From: Zea mays
Lineage: Eukaryota; Streptophyta; Magnoliopsida; Poales; Poaceae
DNA: 64,000 nucleotides
Direction: 5' to 3'
Assembly: GCF_902167145.1 (NCBI RefSeq)
Contig: NC_050100.1
Span: forward strand, 192,565,439-192,629,438
The notes beneath the pieces are model-generated. The model saw only the letters and a program-made list of their open reading frames with translations, did not search any database and was not told the origin of the DNA. Position numbers and translations under genes: made by a program. Positions 9,956 to 21,584 of the stretch are shown piece after piece. Each line of letters starts with the position of its first letter. Positions within the stretch are counted from its first letter, which is position 1.

Positions 9956-12900
9956 TATAAATAAGTCACTTTGATTGATGGTGTTCGATCGACTGGATCT
10001 TTATATTTGATAGAAACTTCCATAAAGGCTCACATATTGATCACCAAGCTGACGCCTTTAGGGCATAGAATATGACATTTATTGTCTCACGATTGTGATC
10101 AATATAAGCATTCGCTCCCCCTGACGAAGACATCTGTCAAAGTCGTTATCCCTCATAACTCAAGCATATTCTTCAAGATATATGTCTCATTGTTCATCTA
10201 GAATAACGAGAATGGATGAGGTTGGGGTGCTATCATTTTCTATCTTACACCACAATTTATACATAGTTGTGCAAAGCAAGTAACATGTCCTTCAATAGGA
10301 CTTAGGGGATAATATAGTTGCAATAGTACATATTCTAAATATGACACATCGCTCCAGGCGTTCATCCATTGCAACATCTATGATGGTATAACAAAAGTCC
10401 ATCAAAAATCGTAATCCATCAGAGATTTTTCATCGATCAGATATATCGTTATAGTCTGTCATTCTAGCACAATGGGGATATTTTGCCAGTAACACCTAAG
10501 CCTTATAGGTTTCTGCCATCGGGCTTTAGAGGATACCGTAATTCCACATCTAGTGAAAATTACCATGAGTAAAACTCGTGGAATGCACATGTGCTTATTC
10601 GGTGAACTTCAAGTCCTTTGGTACCTCATCTTATTCCTTTTCGGGTCTGTATGGGTCTTTATCCCTTTATCGGGATTAACAAATTTTGGTGTTCAACTCA
10701 GACTTTATTTCTTCTAGAAAGGTTCCATCAGGGAACAGTAATCTCAACTAGTAGATATTCTCTCTACATAGGAGAGTGTTCATTCATCAGGAATGTATTA
10801 TTCGGTAAGAGATTTATATGTTGCATATTTATAATTCAAAGATACGAGTCCTTCTAGGATCTCATGACGGATCTTCAGAATCCTATTAACTGCATATTTT
10901 AATTCATGCCATTTGCCAGATATATTACATAGCGGAACAATGTTTATTCAACACATACGTGGGATGGGTCTCTCACAAGACCACTTGAACCATCGCATTC
11001 ACCACACATTATTTCAATAGTGCCCATAAATGTCCGAACTTCAAGCTCGCGACTTTCATTTTGCGATTATTGGTTCAGCCTCGATTGCATTTATCAATGA
11101 CCCGATAAGAGAGCTTAAAGCACTCATGCCTAGGACTTTGTTTTGGATCCATTTGCAATCTAGAGGGGCAAGAAAGGTGTCGACATATTTGTCTCCCACA
11201 TTTAATAATGATCTCCGTTATTTCCCAAAACGAAAGATTCATTGTTCTGTATTCCCAGCATAATGATATTGCGTGCATTGCTAGGAATTTCATCATCAAG
11301 ATGAACCTCTTCATGAGGCAAATCACCATCAGGGTGAATTAATCAGAGGAGAGTTATCACAGACCACGTGAATCTGCAATCAGAACATATGCTTTGATTA
11401 AGGCCGATGGATCCTATCCGCAGGCGTCCCCGCAGAATAGATCAAATGCCAATAAGTCAAATGTGGATATGATATTAATCCCGGGTATATCCACCTCTAC
11501 ATCAGGTAGAAGCATTCAAACCAATATGGTTAATCCTCAACGATTTCTGGCAAACTCCATATACACAGGAGTACACACCGAACGACAGGTTCAGTTTGGC
11601 TTGTGTGCGTTTAATAGAATATTGAGGCATTACACTATATGGGCATTCCTCCCCCTAATGCCGAGATGTTCTAAAAGCATACATATAAAATCCCCAACCA
11701 CAATCATCCAGTTGTGGGCAATGTATGCTATTGTGGTGATTTATTTGGGAAATCTTACGCACATTACAGATAGGGGTTTTATGCAGTGAGCTTTGGACTT
11801 AGATTAATGTAGTGGCATGAATACTACATATTTGTCCTTCAACATGAAGGGTTAGTCTCAACATCCAGCGAGACACGCAACAACAAGTTGCTTCATGGTT
11901 ACAATTCTGCAAACTTATTGTTATTACTACCAAATGCATAGTCAATCATTAAGATTTAGACCGATATGTGCAACACTATTTTATCCATAAGGGTCCTTCA
12001 GGGGCTCATGCATATCATTCGTCGTTTGGAGTCATTAGTTGACTTCAGATCAACAAGTAAAATGACCATCAGGGTCTAACACTCACAAAGACATTCACTG
12101 GTTGCATTGTGCTTTTAAGCACATAGGAAAAATGTGTGTGTTTATATTGGTAGTGAAGTGCACGACATCAGACCAATGCTGCCAAGCAAATATTTTTATA
12201 TGCAGAGATGTATAGTCCAACTCGTTTTTATCACTGCCCATGGTTTACCCAATTACTCATACTGCTATGAAATTGGGTATCGATTTATGCAACTTTTTTA
12301 GGTATAATAATTTTGAGAGAGAACTTATAACAATAGTTAATTATTTGTGGTGTTGCCAGCAGGGCAAACATTTTTCTCCTCATATTATATACCAAATTGT
12401 TCTATATAGCATTATTTCGATCTCTTCATTGTTCAGCAAAAAGAGAAGCTTTGGAATAGAACAGACAAGGCCAAGAATTCATTTTATCTGGAAAAAAATC
12501 ACCATATAACTAGCTTTTGATGAAGCAAATGATGATAATTGCTTGGCAAGAACGAAACAATATTGGTATCTGCCTAGGATCCATCTTCAACACCAGATAG
12601 TACTGCTCTCGTACGAAGAAATCATCAGGAGTAGAGAGGATACAACAGGTCTCTACAAGATCTTCATATTTCTATCACAAATTATCATCACTAGTAGTCT
12701 AGTGGTCAAGACATATGACTCTTCTGGCTCCGAGGACCAAGAATATGTTAATGTCTAATTTAGCTTCAAGCTCTGTGGTGATGTGGGATTTCATAGTTAT
12801 TTGTCTACTCTTCTCACTTTTGGTAGATCGAAGGTAGATAATGGTAAGCATGCCAAAGGGTGGAATTCAGTGTAGTTCGGCTACATAAATCCCAGGTATG

Positions 12901-13440
12901 TGTCCATTCAGGACCGACCTTTACCATTTAGCTTACAATGTATACCAAACTTGTTAAAGGACCATCCCGAGTCAATTCAGTGACTATAAGTATTTACAAT
13001 TCTGAGAGATGTATGCGACACAAGCATAGAGGTTCTAGATAGAACGAGTAAAGTGGTTTGACGGGAACACACTATGGTTTTCACATCAACATAGTGAAAT
13101 TTTTCTCAAAATAACCTCTCGGTATACTCGCAACTTCGTGTTGCTTGCGGTTACATGTCCTTTTATCTCATAGTTTGCTTCATGTCATCCAGCGACAAAG
13201 AGAGCAATGTGCTAACATCTGGTTGAGCAATGTATGACTGAGATTTCTGATCTTAAATCATTTGGTAAGGTCTTTTTGCTTACTAATATAATCCCAATTT
13301 GTGATATCTTCTATGCCAAAAAGGCTTTCATGCATTATGTTATATATCTTCGGGTTACTTCGGGTAAAACTTTATGCATGAGGAGAGAGGAGAGAATTAA
13401 CTTATCCATGTTCTGTTGTATTTCAATTTAATTTCCCAGA
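9956..13440 (-). pseudogene. AT-rich, decayed interior of the copia element
   Basis: By position this should hold gag and pol on the minus strand. The sequence is AT-rich with stops in every frame at short spacing, and no protease, integrase or reverse-transcriptase signature could be read. It may be a heavily mutated pol or unrelated filler. Confidence 0.35.
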
Positions 13441-13679
13441 TTTTTTCAAGCACTATAGAGCTTGATACAGCTGTTATGGCCACTTGGCGATATATATAAA
13501 TATATGATGCCACACAACACAAGCAAATAAAATATAGAGCTAAACAAAATTGTTTACGAAGGTTGCGCGTAATGTGACTTTAGGGGCTTGAACAACCCAC
13601 CACAATCCACGCGGGTATAAGCTCTAGCGTATCTGGCGTCAACGCGTGAGCGGCCATCAGGGCCACGACAACACAACAA

Positions 13680-13800
13680 GCCTTCGTAATAAGCGCAACA
13701 GGCACAATTATGGCTCGGTAATCGGGATACACGATAAGTCCACGCAACGTGCGCAACAGGCGCAATTGTGGCTCAATGATCACGACAGACAGACAGTGCC
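13680..13800. repeat. Imperfect direct repeat of about 60 bp in the copia 5' region
   Basis: GCGCAACAGGCACAATTATG and GCGCAACAGGCGCAATTGTG occur about 60 bp apart, each followed by GCTC and a similar tail. They form two imperfect copies in the untranslated leader of the minus-strand element. Confidence 0.55.
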
Positions 13801-14403
13801 TACAGGGCATGCGAAAAACACGCGACTCAGTGATGGCGGGTCGACTCAACGGAAGCTGTCCGAATGAACGAGAGTGCTACATAGCAATCACATGACGCAG
13901 CCAAGTTCGTACGACATAAATACTGTGTCGTGTTGCCAGGGCGCAGCCAATGCATAGCTGATGCCATAACTCAGCCGATTAATAACGTAGCCTGATCGGC
14001 ATGTCCGAGTACCAACTATACAATTTAATCGCTCATCGTGAGTTTAAAAGCTCAACGCAATATAAATATTTAGAGCGATTTAAGAATGCATAATATAACC
14101 TTCATATCTTTCTGCTAATTATTTACTACGGAAAATAAAAGCAGAAAAATAATACCAGATTTAATCCATAAACATAACACATCTGGTGTAAAAAAATATT
14201 TTCATATTTAAGCATACATTTTTTTCTATTAACTATTTGTGACTAGAAATAATTAATTAAAGTAGAAATCGCACACAAACCATGCTTGATTCTATTTATT
14301 ATTTTCATTAGGAAAATAAGATAAAATAGCATAAAGCATGCATACAAACTAAAACATGTATAATGGAGAGATATTTTTTTTCTTTCTCAGTCACCCGCAA
14401 CCG

Positions 14404-14495
14404 CTTTGACCAAAAAAAACACTAGTGGCTTGCATGCCGTAATCCTCAACCCCTTTGACAAAAAAAAACGCTAGTGGCTTGCATGTGGTAATAGC
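14404..14495. repeat. Imperfect tandem duplication, about 50 bp
   Basis: The run CTAGTGGCTTGCATG preceded by a poly-A tract after TTTGAC occurs twice in succession (about 14423 and 14472). It is a local duplication within the copia leader. Confidence 0.6.
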
Positions 14496-14559
14496 ACGTG
14501 CATGCCGTAACAGCCATGCAAGGAAACGTCAAAGCCCACAAGCAATCACGATCCCCTAT

Positions 14560-14915
14560 TCTGGAGGAGGTGCCGGCATGCACGGCTCCCGGCCCTTGAT
14601 TTTGGTAAGGCAGCGGTATGGCTCCAGGCCTTCAGGCGTTCTCGTGAACTGCAGCGCGGCATGTCGGCGCAAGAACTGAGACCAGTCGACCACCGAATGG
14701 TGCTCTGCTCCGACCAACAGCATGCACACGGGCTCGTAGGCGATATATGCGATGAACACTAAATTGCAGATCCACTCAAGATTTCATACCGTGATTCCTG
14801 GTTCGATAAACGGGAACAAAGCCTGTCGCGTAGGACAGTTCGGCAAGGCCAAGAGACCTGCCGGCTTGACGAAGAGTTGATGCAGATCTGATTCGGTAGC
14901 AACGTCGAGGTAGAG
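14560..14915 (-). other. GC-rich, coding-like leader segment of the copia element
   Basis: Starting just after the primer-binding site, the minus strand is open for about 110 codons apart from one TGA near 14790, with normal GC-rich codon use, unlike the AT-rich interior. It includes residues such as EPVCMLLVGAEHHSVVDW. I do not recognise the protein. It could be the start of gag or a captured host exon. Confidence 0.3.
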
Positions 14916-14928
14916 CGTGCTGATAACG

Positions 14929-15197
14929 TATTGAGAACTACGTTACCACGGATCACCAGATCCGCTCCCTTCCCTCCCGTCAGCAGTAGAGACGCAAGAA
15001 GCTGTAGAGTACCCGTCTCCCTTTCCATAAGCACGACAGAGTAAACACACGAGACACAGGATATAGGGTTGGACCTCTGGTCTCTTTCTCTTCTCTGTTC
15101 CATATGAGGGGGTACAGGTTCTATATATAGAGACGTGATTGCCCTTAGGGCATATTCGGTATTTGCCCACATAACCCTTTATTAGGGTTTCTCAACA
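14929..15197 (-). repeat. 5' LTR of the copia element
   Basis: 269 bp. The minus strand starts TGTTGAGAAA and ends TTCTCAATA, followed by the primer-binding region CGTTATCAGCACG at 14916-14928. A TATA motif on the minus strand (15122-15129) is the likely promoter. Confidence 0.95.
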
Positions 15198-15202
15198 CCA
15201 AA

Positions 15203-15477
15203 TACCCTTTTCTTGCTTCTCAGGATTTTTTTTGAAAAGCTTGCTTCTCAGGATTAGTATCAACTAGTACAATATTGGATGCTCCCAAAGCTTAGCACCT
15301 TGAACGACCTAACTCAGCGTACATAGGCATCGTAATTAATTTATTGACTAGTCAAAAGGCTAGTACATTTCTATGGTTTATATATCATTTATTGTATTTA
15401 GCTATTTATTGTGGGTTTTCTCATACATTTATTATGTAATTGGTTCAATCATTCTAGAAAAGTCATTCTAACATCTA
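15203..15477. other. Flanking sequence, no feature seen
   Basis: AT-rich stretch between the copia target duplication and the mariner-like terminus. It contains a short direct repeat (CTTGCTTCTCAGGATT at about 15212 and 15239). No gene was recognised. Confidence 0.4.
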
Positions 15478-15629
15478 CTCCCTTCGTCCACGTAAAAGTG
15501 TCGATTTAGTCCTTTCAGCTTGTCCACGTAAAAACGACGCTCCACCGTTCTCATAGTCGTATCTTTCCCGAACCATCGATCTTCCTTTTCCTCTATCGTC
15601 GCTTTGTTCCCCACCCGCGGTCTCCTCGT

Positions 15630-15960
15630 TCACATGGCCTCGCCCCCGATAAAATCCATGGCCAGCGCCCAGATCCATGCCTCCCCTCGCAGTCTGCCTA
15701 CCCCGCGTGTGGCTCCCCACCTCCGACCACCTCGTCGTCGCCGATGGAGCCAGTTCCGCGGTCCCTCTCGTCAAGCTCGGAATCAAACCCGACTTGGAAG
15801 TGGCGGCGCAGGCGGCACGGGCTGCACAGGCTGCACAAGGACGCTCTGCTGGCCGCCGCACTGGTTCACGCATCCGCCATCACCCGTACGTCCGGCCAAG
15901 CTTTACTCGTCGGTGAAGGGGAGCGATTCTGGCAAGGTCAGACGATGAAGACGAAGTTGA
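15630..15960 (+). other. GC-rich coding-like fragment inside the mariner-like element
   Basis: A GC-rich island lies between the terminus and the transposase. One frame contains SDHLVVADGASSAVPLVKLG followed by an Ala/Gln-rich run. Another is open from an ATG at 15744 for 87 codons. The composition suggests an acquired gene exon rather than transposon sequence, but no family was recognised and no splice signals could be fixed. Confidence 0.3.
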
Positions 15961-16144
15961 CGGTCCAGCTAAGAACAAGGCTACCGACAAGAACGAAGAG
16001 AAGGTGAAGGAAGAGGCTGAGATATAGAAGAAAGGGGGCGAGATGTAGAAGGGGACGAGATCCAGGAGAAAGGGGACGAGATCTAGAAGGTTTCTCCATG
16101 AAATTTGTAAGGTGCTGCAATGAAATTGTTAATACAACTGGTAT

Positions 16145-17286
16145 TCAGTTTGGTTGTCCTTGATTGTTCAAAGTCTGCAGCACAAGTTCATACACCTCAC
16201 GTGGACATTCTAATGTCTTTGGCAACATGTTCATAGCCTCTAATCTGTCTTTGTTCATGTGTGGCACTTTGTAGCGATTCCCACCCCTTTCTTTCATAAC
16301 CTCAATCATGCACGACTGTAGTGTCAAGAAAACCCTTCGAAGAGTGTTTGGGTTGTAATCTTCATACTCTGTCTCGATATTTTGTATCAATTCATCGATG
16401 TTTCTGCATGCTCTTCTGTGCGTTAAAGATTGTAGAGATGCAAAATAACCCAAATCCAGTACGTTCATGTCGGGAGAGTTAGAAGGCTGGTACGTAATCT
16501 TGATATCAAGCCCAGTCTGAGCAACAACAGTTTGAAATTGAGAATCATTAGGTGGCACAGGGCTAGAAACATTGTCTTGTTGTATCCAAATAGTTCTTGC
16601 ACGATCATTACTTGGCCACTTTTGAACAATTGCTGGCAGAACTTTGCTGATCAGATACGACCTCACTGTGTCTCGATCTAGATTGACAGATTTTGTGATC
16701 ATCGTGCCTCTCGGTCTGTTTCTACTAGTTCTTTAAGCAGGTTCATGCAATTAACATCAAAACTGTTAACATATTTGATTATTCAATTCTATTGTTTTTG
16801 GATACAGTAAACAAAGTAGGGATACCTTTCTAACAAAGGCCCATACGCCTATTTTGCCATAAAAATACAATTACCTTCATTATCAAAGCGCGGTTGTGCG
16901 ACACCTACAAGAAACATAATCTTGTCTATAGAATTTTTGTTTTGTACAGTTCGGTACGAATCTTCTTCACCTGGAAGCAAATAAAAGTTTCTGCACTTTT
17001 TGGTCATGTAGAACCACTTCTCATCTACATGAATGACATTGTCTAAATACTTGAATTTTGGTTGATTTGGCCAGCTGTATTCCTCTAACATGGATAAGCA
17101 CCAATTCAGTCGATCTCTCTTGTTGTCTTCTCGTAGCGACGGTTTCAAACAGTTTGAGTGCCTACGAAGATTGCCTTCTTTGAACCTTTTATGAACTGTG
17201 CTCTTTTTCATTCCAATTTTACTTGCAATTGCTCTAATAGTACTTCTTTCATTGAGAGGAATCTCAGCAAGGGGAGCAAAATCAGC
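16145..17286 (-). pseudogene. Mariner-like transposase (DD39D type), disrupted
   Basis: Reading the minus strand from 17286: an N-terminal helix-turn-helix-like segment (RSTIRAIASKIGMKKSTVHK), the first catalytic Asp in VIHVDEKWF, the second in IWIQQDN, and the third in NSPDMNVLDLGYF, with 39 residues between the last two. This is the plant MLE DD39D signature. Three lesions are visible: a one-base loss in an A-run near 16851-16856, an in-frame TAA at 16733-16735, and a degraded acceptor of an apparent intron (donor at 16825). The first exon beyond 17286 is only vaguely recognisable. The C-terminal half (16145-16702) is otherwise open. It is not expected to be active. Confidence 0.85.
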
Positions 17287-17716
17287 TTGAATTGTTTTCT
17301 TAATTGAAATTTTTTAAAATGCGCCAAAGAGGCCTAGAAAAATGGTGGCAAGTGAAATATTTACTGAAAAATTTCGTTACATGAAAAATTGCAGGTTTTG
17401 TTGAGCGGCAGTATTTGGCGCCATGGAAAAAGTTGCAGAAGATGAGCGGTGAAGGCCGGGACGTGTGCCTGGTGCAGGAAACGAGAAGCGGTGACATAAA
17501 TCTATATCTATACTACTTATTAAGGCGGTAAGGGTAGTCTGCCCCTCGCTATTCTGCCACCAGCTGTAGCCTCCCTCCCGCGCAGCAAAAATATGTGGCC
17601 AGCAGGAACCGAACTTTGACCAATTCTCTAGAAGAGCCCACGCTTAACCAAGCCACCTATAGTTGCTTTGTGTTACATGGTGGCCGTTTATTTTATTTTA
17701 TTGGAACTTTCTGTAG

Positions 17717-18570
17717 ACTTCAAAACAGGGAGGCTTCCCCAATATTCAGTCTACGCAACATGTTCCCAGTACAAGCATTTCATCGGGTCTTCCTCTCCCA
17801 CAACAATTGCATGTATACTCTCAGCCAACTCTGCCCCTTGGGCCTTTTACCAGCCTGGTTGGCTATCCATATTTGCCTCAGAACTATTACCTACCTTCAG
17901 CGCCATTCCAGCAAGCGTACTCAAGTAATGGGCCTTTCCATCAATCTGCTGCTCCTGCCATGCCTGGAGCTGGTATGAAGTATCCGATGCCACAATACAA
18001 GAGCAGCCCTCCTGCTTCGACCCTACCACAACCATCATCACTCTCTGGTTACAGAGGGTTCAGAAGTGCAAATAATATCCCTGGAAATTTCAGCCAAAAT
18101 CAGGGTGATGCAGCTGCACCCACAACTTTGGGATTCGATGAAGCTTTAGGCACACAATTCAAACACCCCAATCATTATGCAGCACTACAGCAGGTAATGA
18201 TGACATAGTGCTCTGGTTCATCTTCTGGTGCCCTTGGTTGGATCTATATAGCCTTCTTTAGTTGCATGAGGTTTTCGTGTTCTTATTTTTGTTTTGGAGG
18301 TTTATTTCATTCTGACATTTTTTGTTTCCATATCAGAGTGATAATTCAGCAATGTGGCTTCATGGAGGCACTGGTTCAAGAACAATTTCTGCAGTTCCGC
18401 CTGGTAACTTCTATGGTTTCCAGGGCCAGAGTTAGCATGGTGGCTTCCGCCAGGCACATCAGCCATCTCAGTACGGTGGTCTTGGGTACCCAAGCTTCTA
18501 CCAGTTGCAGACCAGTCTGCCACAGGAGCACCCCCAGAACCCCACTGAGGGAAGCTTGAACAATCCCTAG
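17717..18570 (+). pseudogene. Captured 3' exons of a GBF-interacting protein 1-like (GIP1) gene
   Basis: An apparent acceptor (CTGTAG at 17711-17716) opens an exon at 17717-18193. A GT-AG intron (18194-18336) and a last exon (18337-18570) follow, with the frame preserved. Residues such as GYPYLPQNYYLPSAPFQQAY and QQ-SDNSAMWLHG-SRTISAVPPGNFY match the C-terminal region of plant GIP1-type proteins, which bind G-box factors and act as transcriptional co-regulators. The N-terminal domain is missing. A TAG at 18433-18435 (from CAG, Gln) breaks the last exon; beyond it the frame continues to the natural-looking stop at 18568. Capture by a Helitron explains the truncation. It is probably non-functional as a protein, though a chimeric transcript is possible. 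Confidence 0.85.
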
Positions 18571-19062
18571 GGGGTACCATCCTAGCCTTCACACCAGCTC
18601 TGGCAGCACATCTACTAAACCTCATGTGCTCTCCTGGGAGATGCCTCTACGTTGCCAGGCTACCTGCAAGCCTTCTTGGCACGCAGCGCCGTGAAGGGAG
18701 CAGACTAGCTGAGCCCAACAACAATGAAGTGTGTTGTTTTTCTTTCTTTTTTTCTCCAGTTGTGTGTTCTGGAACTAAATTAGGCTATCGTGGTTTTTAC
18801 TTTATAGTGAGTGGTGTTGCAGTCTTGCAGAGGTGCTACCTTGTAACGGTAAAGTCCTAACTCATCTAACATATCTGCTTTTCATACCCCTGTAATGTGA
18901 CATTTTGTTCTTGATGCCTAGAAGCTTCTACGTGTTGCAGCTACTTTTGATATGCATGCATGCTTATGAAGTTGCAGTCCTGGTTTGCAGAATCGTACAG
19001 GATGAGAATGGGTGGTGGTAGCCTGCTACAAATTTCCCATGGGCTTTGTTTGCTTGGAGAAA
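18571..19062 (+). other. 3' untranslated region of the captured GIP1-like gene
   Basis: Non-coding T-rich sequence continuing directly from the GIP1-like stop. It is consistent with the gene's 3' UTR having been captured as well. It ends where LTR sequence starts. Confidence 0.5.
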
Positions 19063-21570
19063 TCTTTGTCCTGCCGTTATGCTGCCGAAATTCCGATCGT
19101 TCGTTCGTCCGATCATTCGATCGTTCGTTCGTCCGTTCGTTCGTCCAAATAATCTTTGTCCTGCCGTTATGCTGCCGAAATTCTGATCGTTCGTCCGATC
19201 ATTCGTTCTTCCGTTCGTTCATAATTTCTATTCATCGTTCATCATTCGTTCATCATCACTATTCATCGTTCGTTCATACGGACTATTCAACATCACTATT
19301 CACCATTACTATTCATCATCATTACTATTCATCGATGATATCTATAATAACTTTTTGTCGCCACTATTCATCGTTACTATTCATCGATCATCCGATCGCT
19401 CCAAATTTCAACTCTCATCCATCATATTGTCCAGTCCACCTAAGACCAGCGAGACCCATATTCCAGTCATACGAACTTTGGTGACTGTGATTTTCCTTCC
19501 AGTAGGGAACCTCCCATCTGGTCACCCATCCCAGGTTTCTCCAAGTTGAGCACGCTTAACTTTGAGATTCCTTCGAACCAGGCTTCCAAACTCAGATTCC
19601 AATAATTTTTGTTTCTAAATTCTTATCGAATTATTCCCTATCCAACCATGTCATCCCTTAAGCATGGTTCATATTCCAGAAAACTCTCAAAATACTCTTG
19701 TCCCATATTTTGCATATAACTCTCCTGTTCATACTAAGTCAGACGATTCATTCGTCACTATTCTCACCAACAGTGAACTTCACTGTGCTACACCACATAC
19801 ACCAGCTATAAATACACCCAGCTACCCTCTCCCTCTCCACACACACTCAACACCCTCAGCCAAGGCAAACACCCCACCCACTCAGTTACTCTGCTCTGCC
19901 GGCTACACGCATAGTGTCGCTTCGCCTCCAGTCCACCCTCCTGGTAAGCACCTCCGCTCCACCACCAGTAATATCACAACACCACATGACACAGATTCTA
20001 CTCAAGACTCTACCCAACCATATATCACTATTTTGACCACTATACTAAATATTTGTTGGTATACTTGTTGGTTTATATGTTTGCTTGCTCATGTTGCATA
20101 GTTATAGGAGCGTTCATGCCGTCTCGCGGAGGCCAGATCTGCAAGTCTACGCTAGGCGGTGGAGCCAGAAGCCAGTTCCGCGAGCTCTCCTTCCCCCTTC
20201 GCCGGATAAGCACAACAAGCTCACTGGATCCCTTTGATGCATAAATTACCTATGATTTTTCAACCACAACCCTCAGCCTGTTATTTTATGCATGATATGA
20301 TTTTGAGACAAGTTATTATGGCCACCCAGCCGCTTGCCGCAATCAATCCTTGATATATTTGTTCCAAATGATTTGAGAAAAGGTGTGAGTTTTCAAAAGA
20401 AAATGCTTTTCAAAATGTGTATGATGAAGGGTTTTCACCCTTATCACCTTTGAGTAGGGATGATCAAGGACTCCCTGGTTTAGGGGAGGGCCTAAGGTGA
20501 TGGCTCAGCTGGTTTAGGCGTGAGCAGAAGGATTGTCCCCTCATATAAGGACCGGTTTGTCATCTTTCACTACCTGTACTCATGATAAGTACAACCACTC
20601 GAGACTGTGTGGGCAGTCACTCAATCTGAACTCGTACGGTCCAACCCCAGGGTTATGAAGGCTAGGGAGCACCGGGAGGATAAGGAGGGGAATGTTTTGT
20701 CTGGTTTGGACATGGTGGTGGCCTGACTCCTTTCGGTATAACCATTAAGGTTAGGACGTGCGAGGAAAGAAAGAGATTCGGATTCGGATCTCATTGATCA
20801 TGAGATCGCAGAGCCGGACTAGTGGGTAAAGTGTACCCCTCTGCGCAGAGTTCAAACCTATTCGAATAGTCTGTGTCCACAAGAATGGACGAGTCTGGTG
20901 TGGTATGACAATTAGTGTTTTGTTTTCAAAAAAAAGGTGCGTTTGAGAAAAATGGTTTTTAAAAGGTCTGACGGTTGAGCCGTGAGCTATGGTGGACGGG
21001 AAGTCCAGTAGCTGTTTTTGAAAATGAAAACCAGTGGGAAACTGCTGAGATACCTGGATGGTTTAGTCCAGAGGATTTTGTTCTAATATTGAAAAACTTC
21101 TTGCTCCTTTTGGAGAGGATGCGCTTTGAAAAATACAAAATGTTTTACAAAACAACCTTGCATAAAATATTGTTGTTTCTGCAAAATATCCTGAGCTCCA
21201 CATATTCAATGCATTATATCTCATTTCCCCATTCCGCGGGTGAAGGTGGGCTGCTGAGTACATTTGTACTCACCCTTGCTTATTTGTTGTTTTTTCAGAA
21301 AAAGGAGACCGGGTAAGAGTTACGACTGTTCCCAACCTTGCCTGTGGCTGTTGGACCGCTGATTTGCTTCGCTACGTATATCGGGCTGCTTCAGCCCCAC
21401 TCTGATGATATGTCCCGAGTTGTGGACCAACTCTTAAAGTTGATCGCCACCTTTATAGGTTTGTCTCGTTTAAGCAGATCTGGAACTATCTGATGTATAA
21501 ATGTGTTTACTAGCCTCCTGAGACTAGTAATTGTATCACATTTGAGTCCTAGAGGATTGGGGACGCTTCA
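19063..21570 (+). repeat. 5' LTR of the 3.5-kb-LTR gypsy element, truncated at its start
   Basis: Aligns with 33884-36153 of the 3' LTR and ends GGGGACGCTTCA next to the primer-binding site. It starts inside the LTR, in the module ATCTTTGTCCTGCCGTTATG, so about 1 kb is missing. A TATAAATA box lies at 19807-19814. Substitutions against the 3' LTR are frequent, so this element is older than the others dated here. Confidence 0.88.
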
Positions 21571-21572
21571 GG

Positions 21573-21584
21573 TGGTATCAGAGC
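21573..21584 (+). other. Primer-binding site, initiator Met tRNA
   Basis: TGGTATCAGAGC starts two bases after the LTR end. It is complementary to the 3' end of initiator methionine tRNA, the standard primer of many plant LTR elements. Confidence 0.93.

Larger units (their letters stand above)
9264..15197 (-). mobile_element. Young copia-type LTR element with decayed interior
   Basis: Two 269-bp direct repeats bound a 5.4-kb interior, with the target duplication CCAAA on both sides (9259-9263 and 15198-15202). On the minus strand the LTR starts TGTTGAGAAA and ends TTCTCAATA. The primer-binding region CGTTATCAGCACG follows the right LTR, and the polypurine tract AAGGGGGAG precedes the left LTR, which fixes the minus orientation. 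The LTRs differ at one position, implying insertion roughly 0.1-0.2 million years ago. No frame longer than about 130 codons survives inside, so this copy cannot encode its own enzymes. Confidence 0.87.
15478..17506 (-). mobile_element. Mariner-like (Tc1/mariner, plant MLE) element, one end present
   Basis: The left terminus CTCCCTTCGTCCACGT follows a TA dinucleotide (15476-15477). It matches the CTCCCTCCGTCC terminus shared by Stowaway MITEs and plant mariner-like elements. The subterminal TCCACGTAAAA is repeated at about 15487 and 15522. A broken transposase follows on the minus strand. The opposite terminus is absent: a Helitron 5' end begins at 17507, so the rest of the element was probably separated or lost. 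Confidence 0.7.
17507..19062 (+). mobile_element. Helitron, 5' end and gene-capturing body (3' end not found)
   Basis: TCTATACTACTTATTAAGG begins at 17507 directly after an A. It fits the maize Helitron 5' consensus (TCTMTAYTA...) and the insertion preference between A and T. Downstream lies a fragment of a host gene with intron and 3' untranslated region, a typical Helitron cargo in sense orientation. No 3' hairpin with CTRR was found: at about 19063 the sequence changes abruptly to the inside of a gypsy LTR, so the 3' part was deleted or displaced. Confidence 0.65.

Noticed and set aside
13552..13567. TTTACGAAGGTTG shared with the Grande-like pol end (1980-1992)
   Set aside because: The match is short and not extended on either side. 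It is probably chance and not evidence of common origin.
18960..19484. 174-codon ORF rich in Arg, Ser and Phe
   Set aside because: It arises from the GTTC-type simple repeats in the gypsy LTR, and the equivalent frame differs in the other LTR.
21573..21584. tRNA-like match TGGTATCAGAGC
   Set aside because: Only the 12-base primer-binding site is present, with no cloverleaf. No tRNA or rRNA gene was found in the window.
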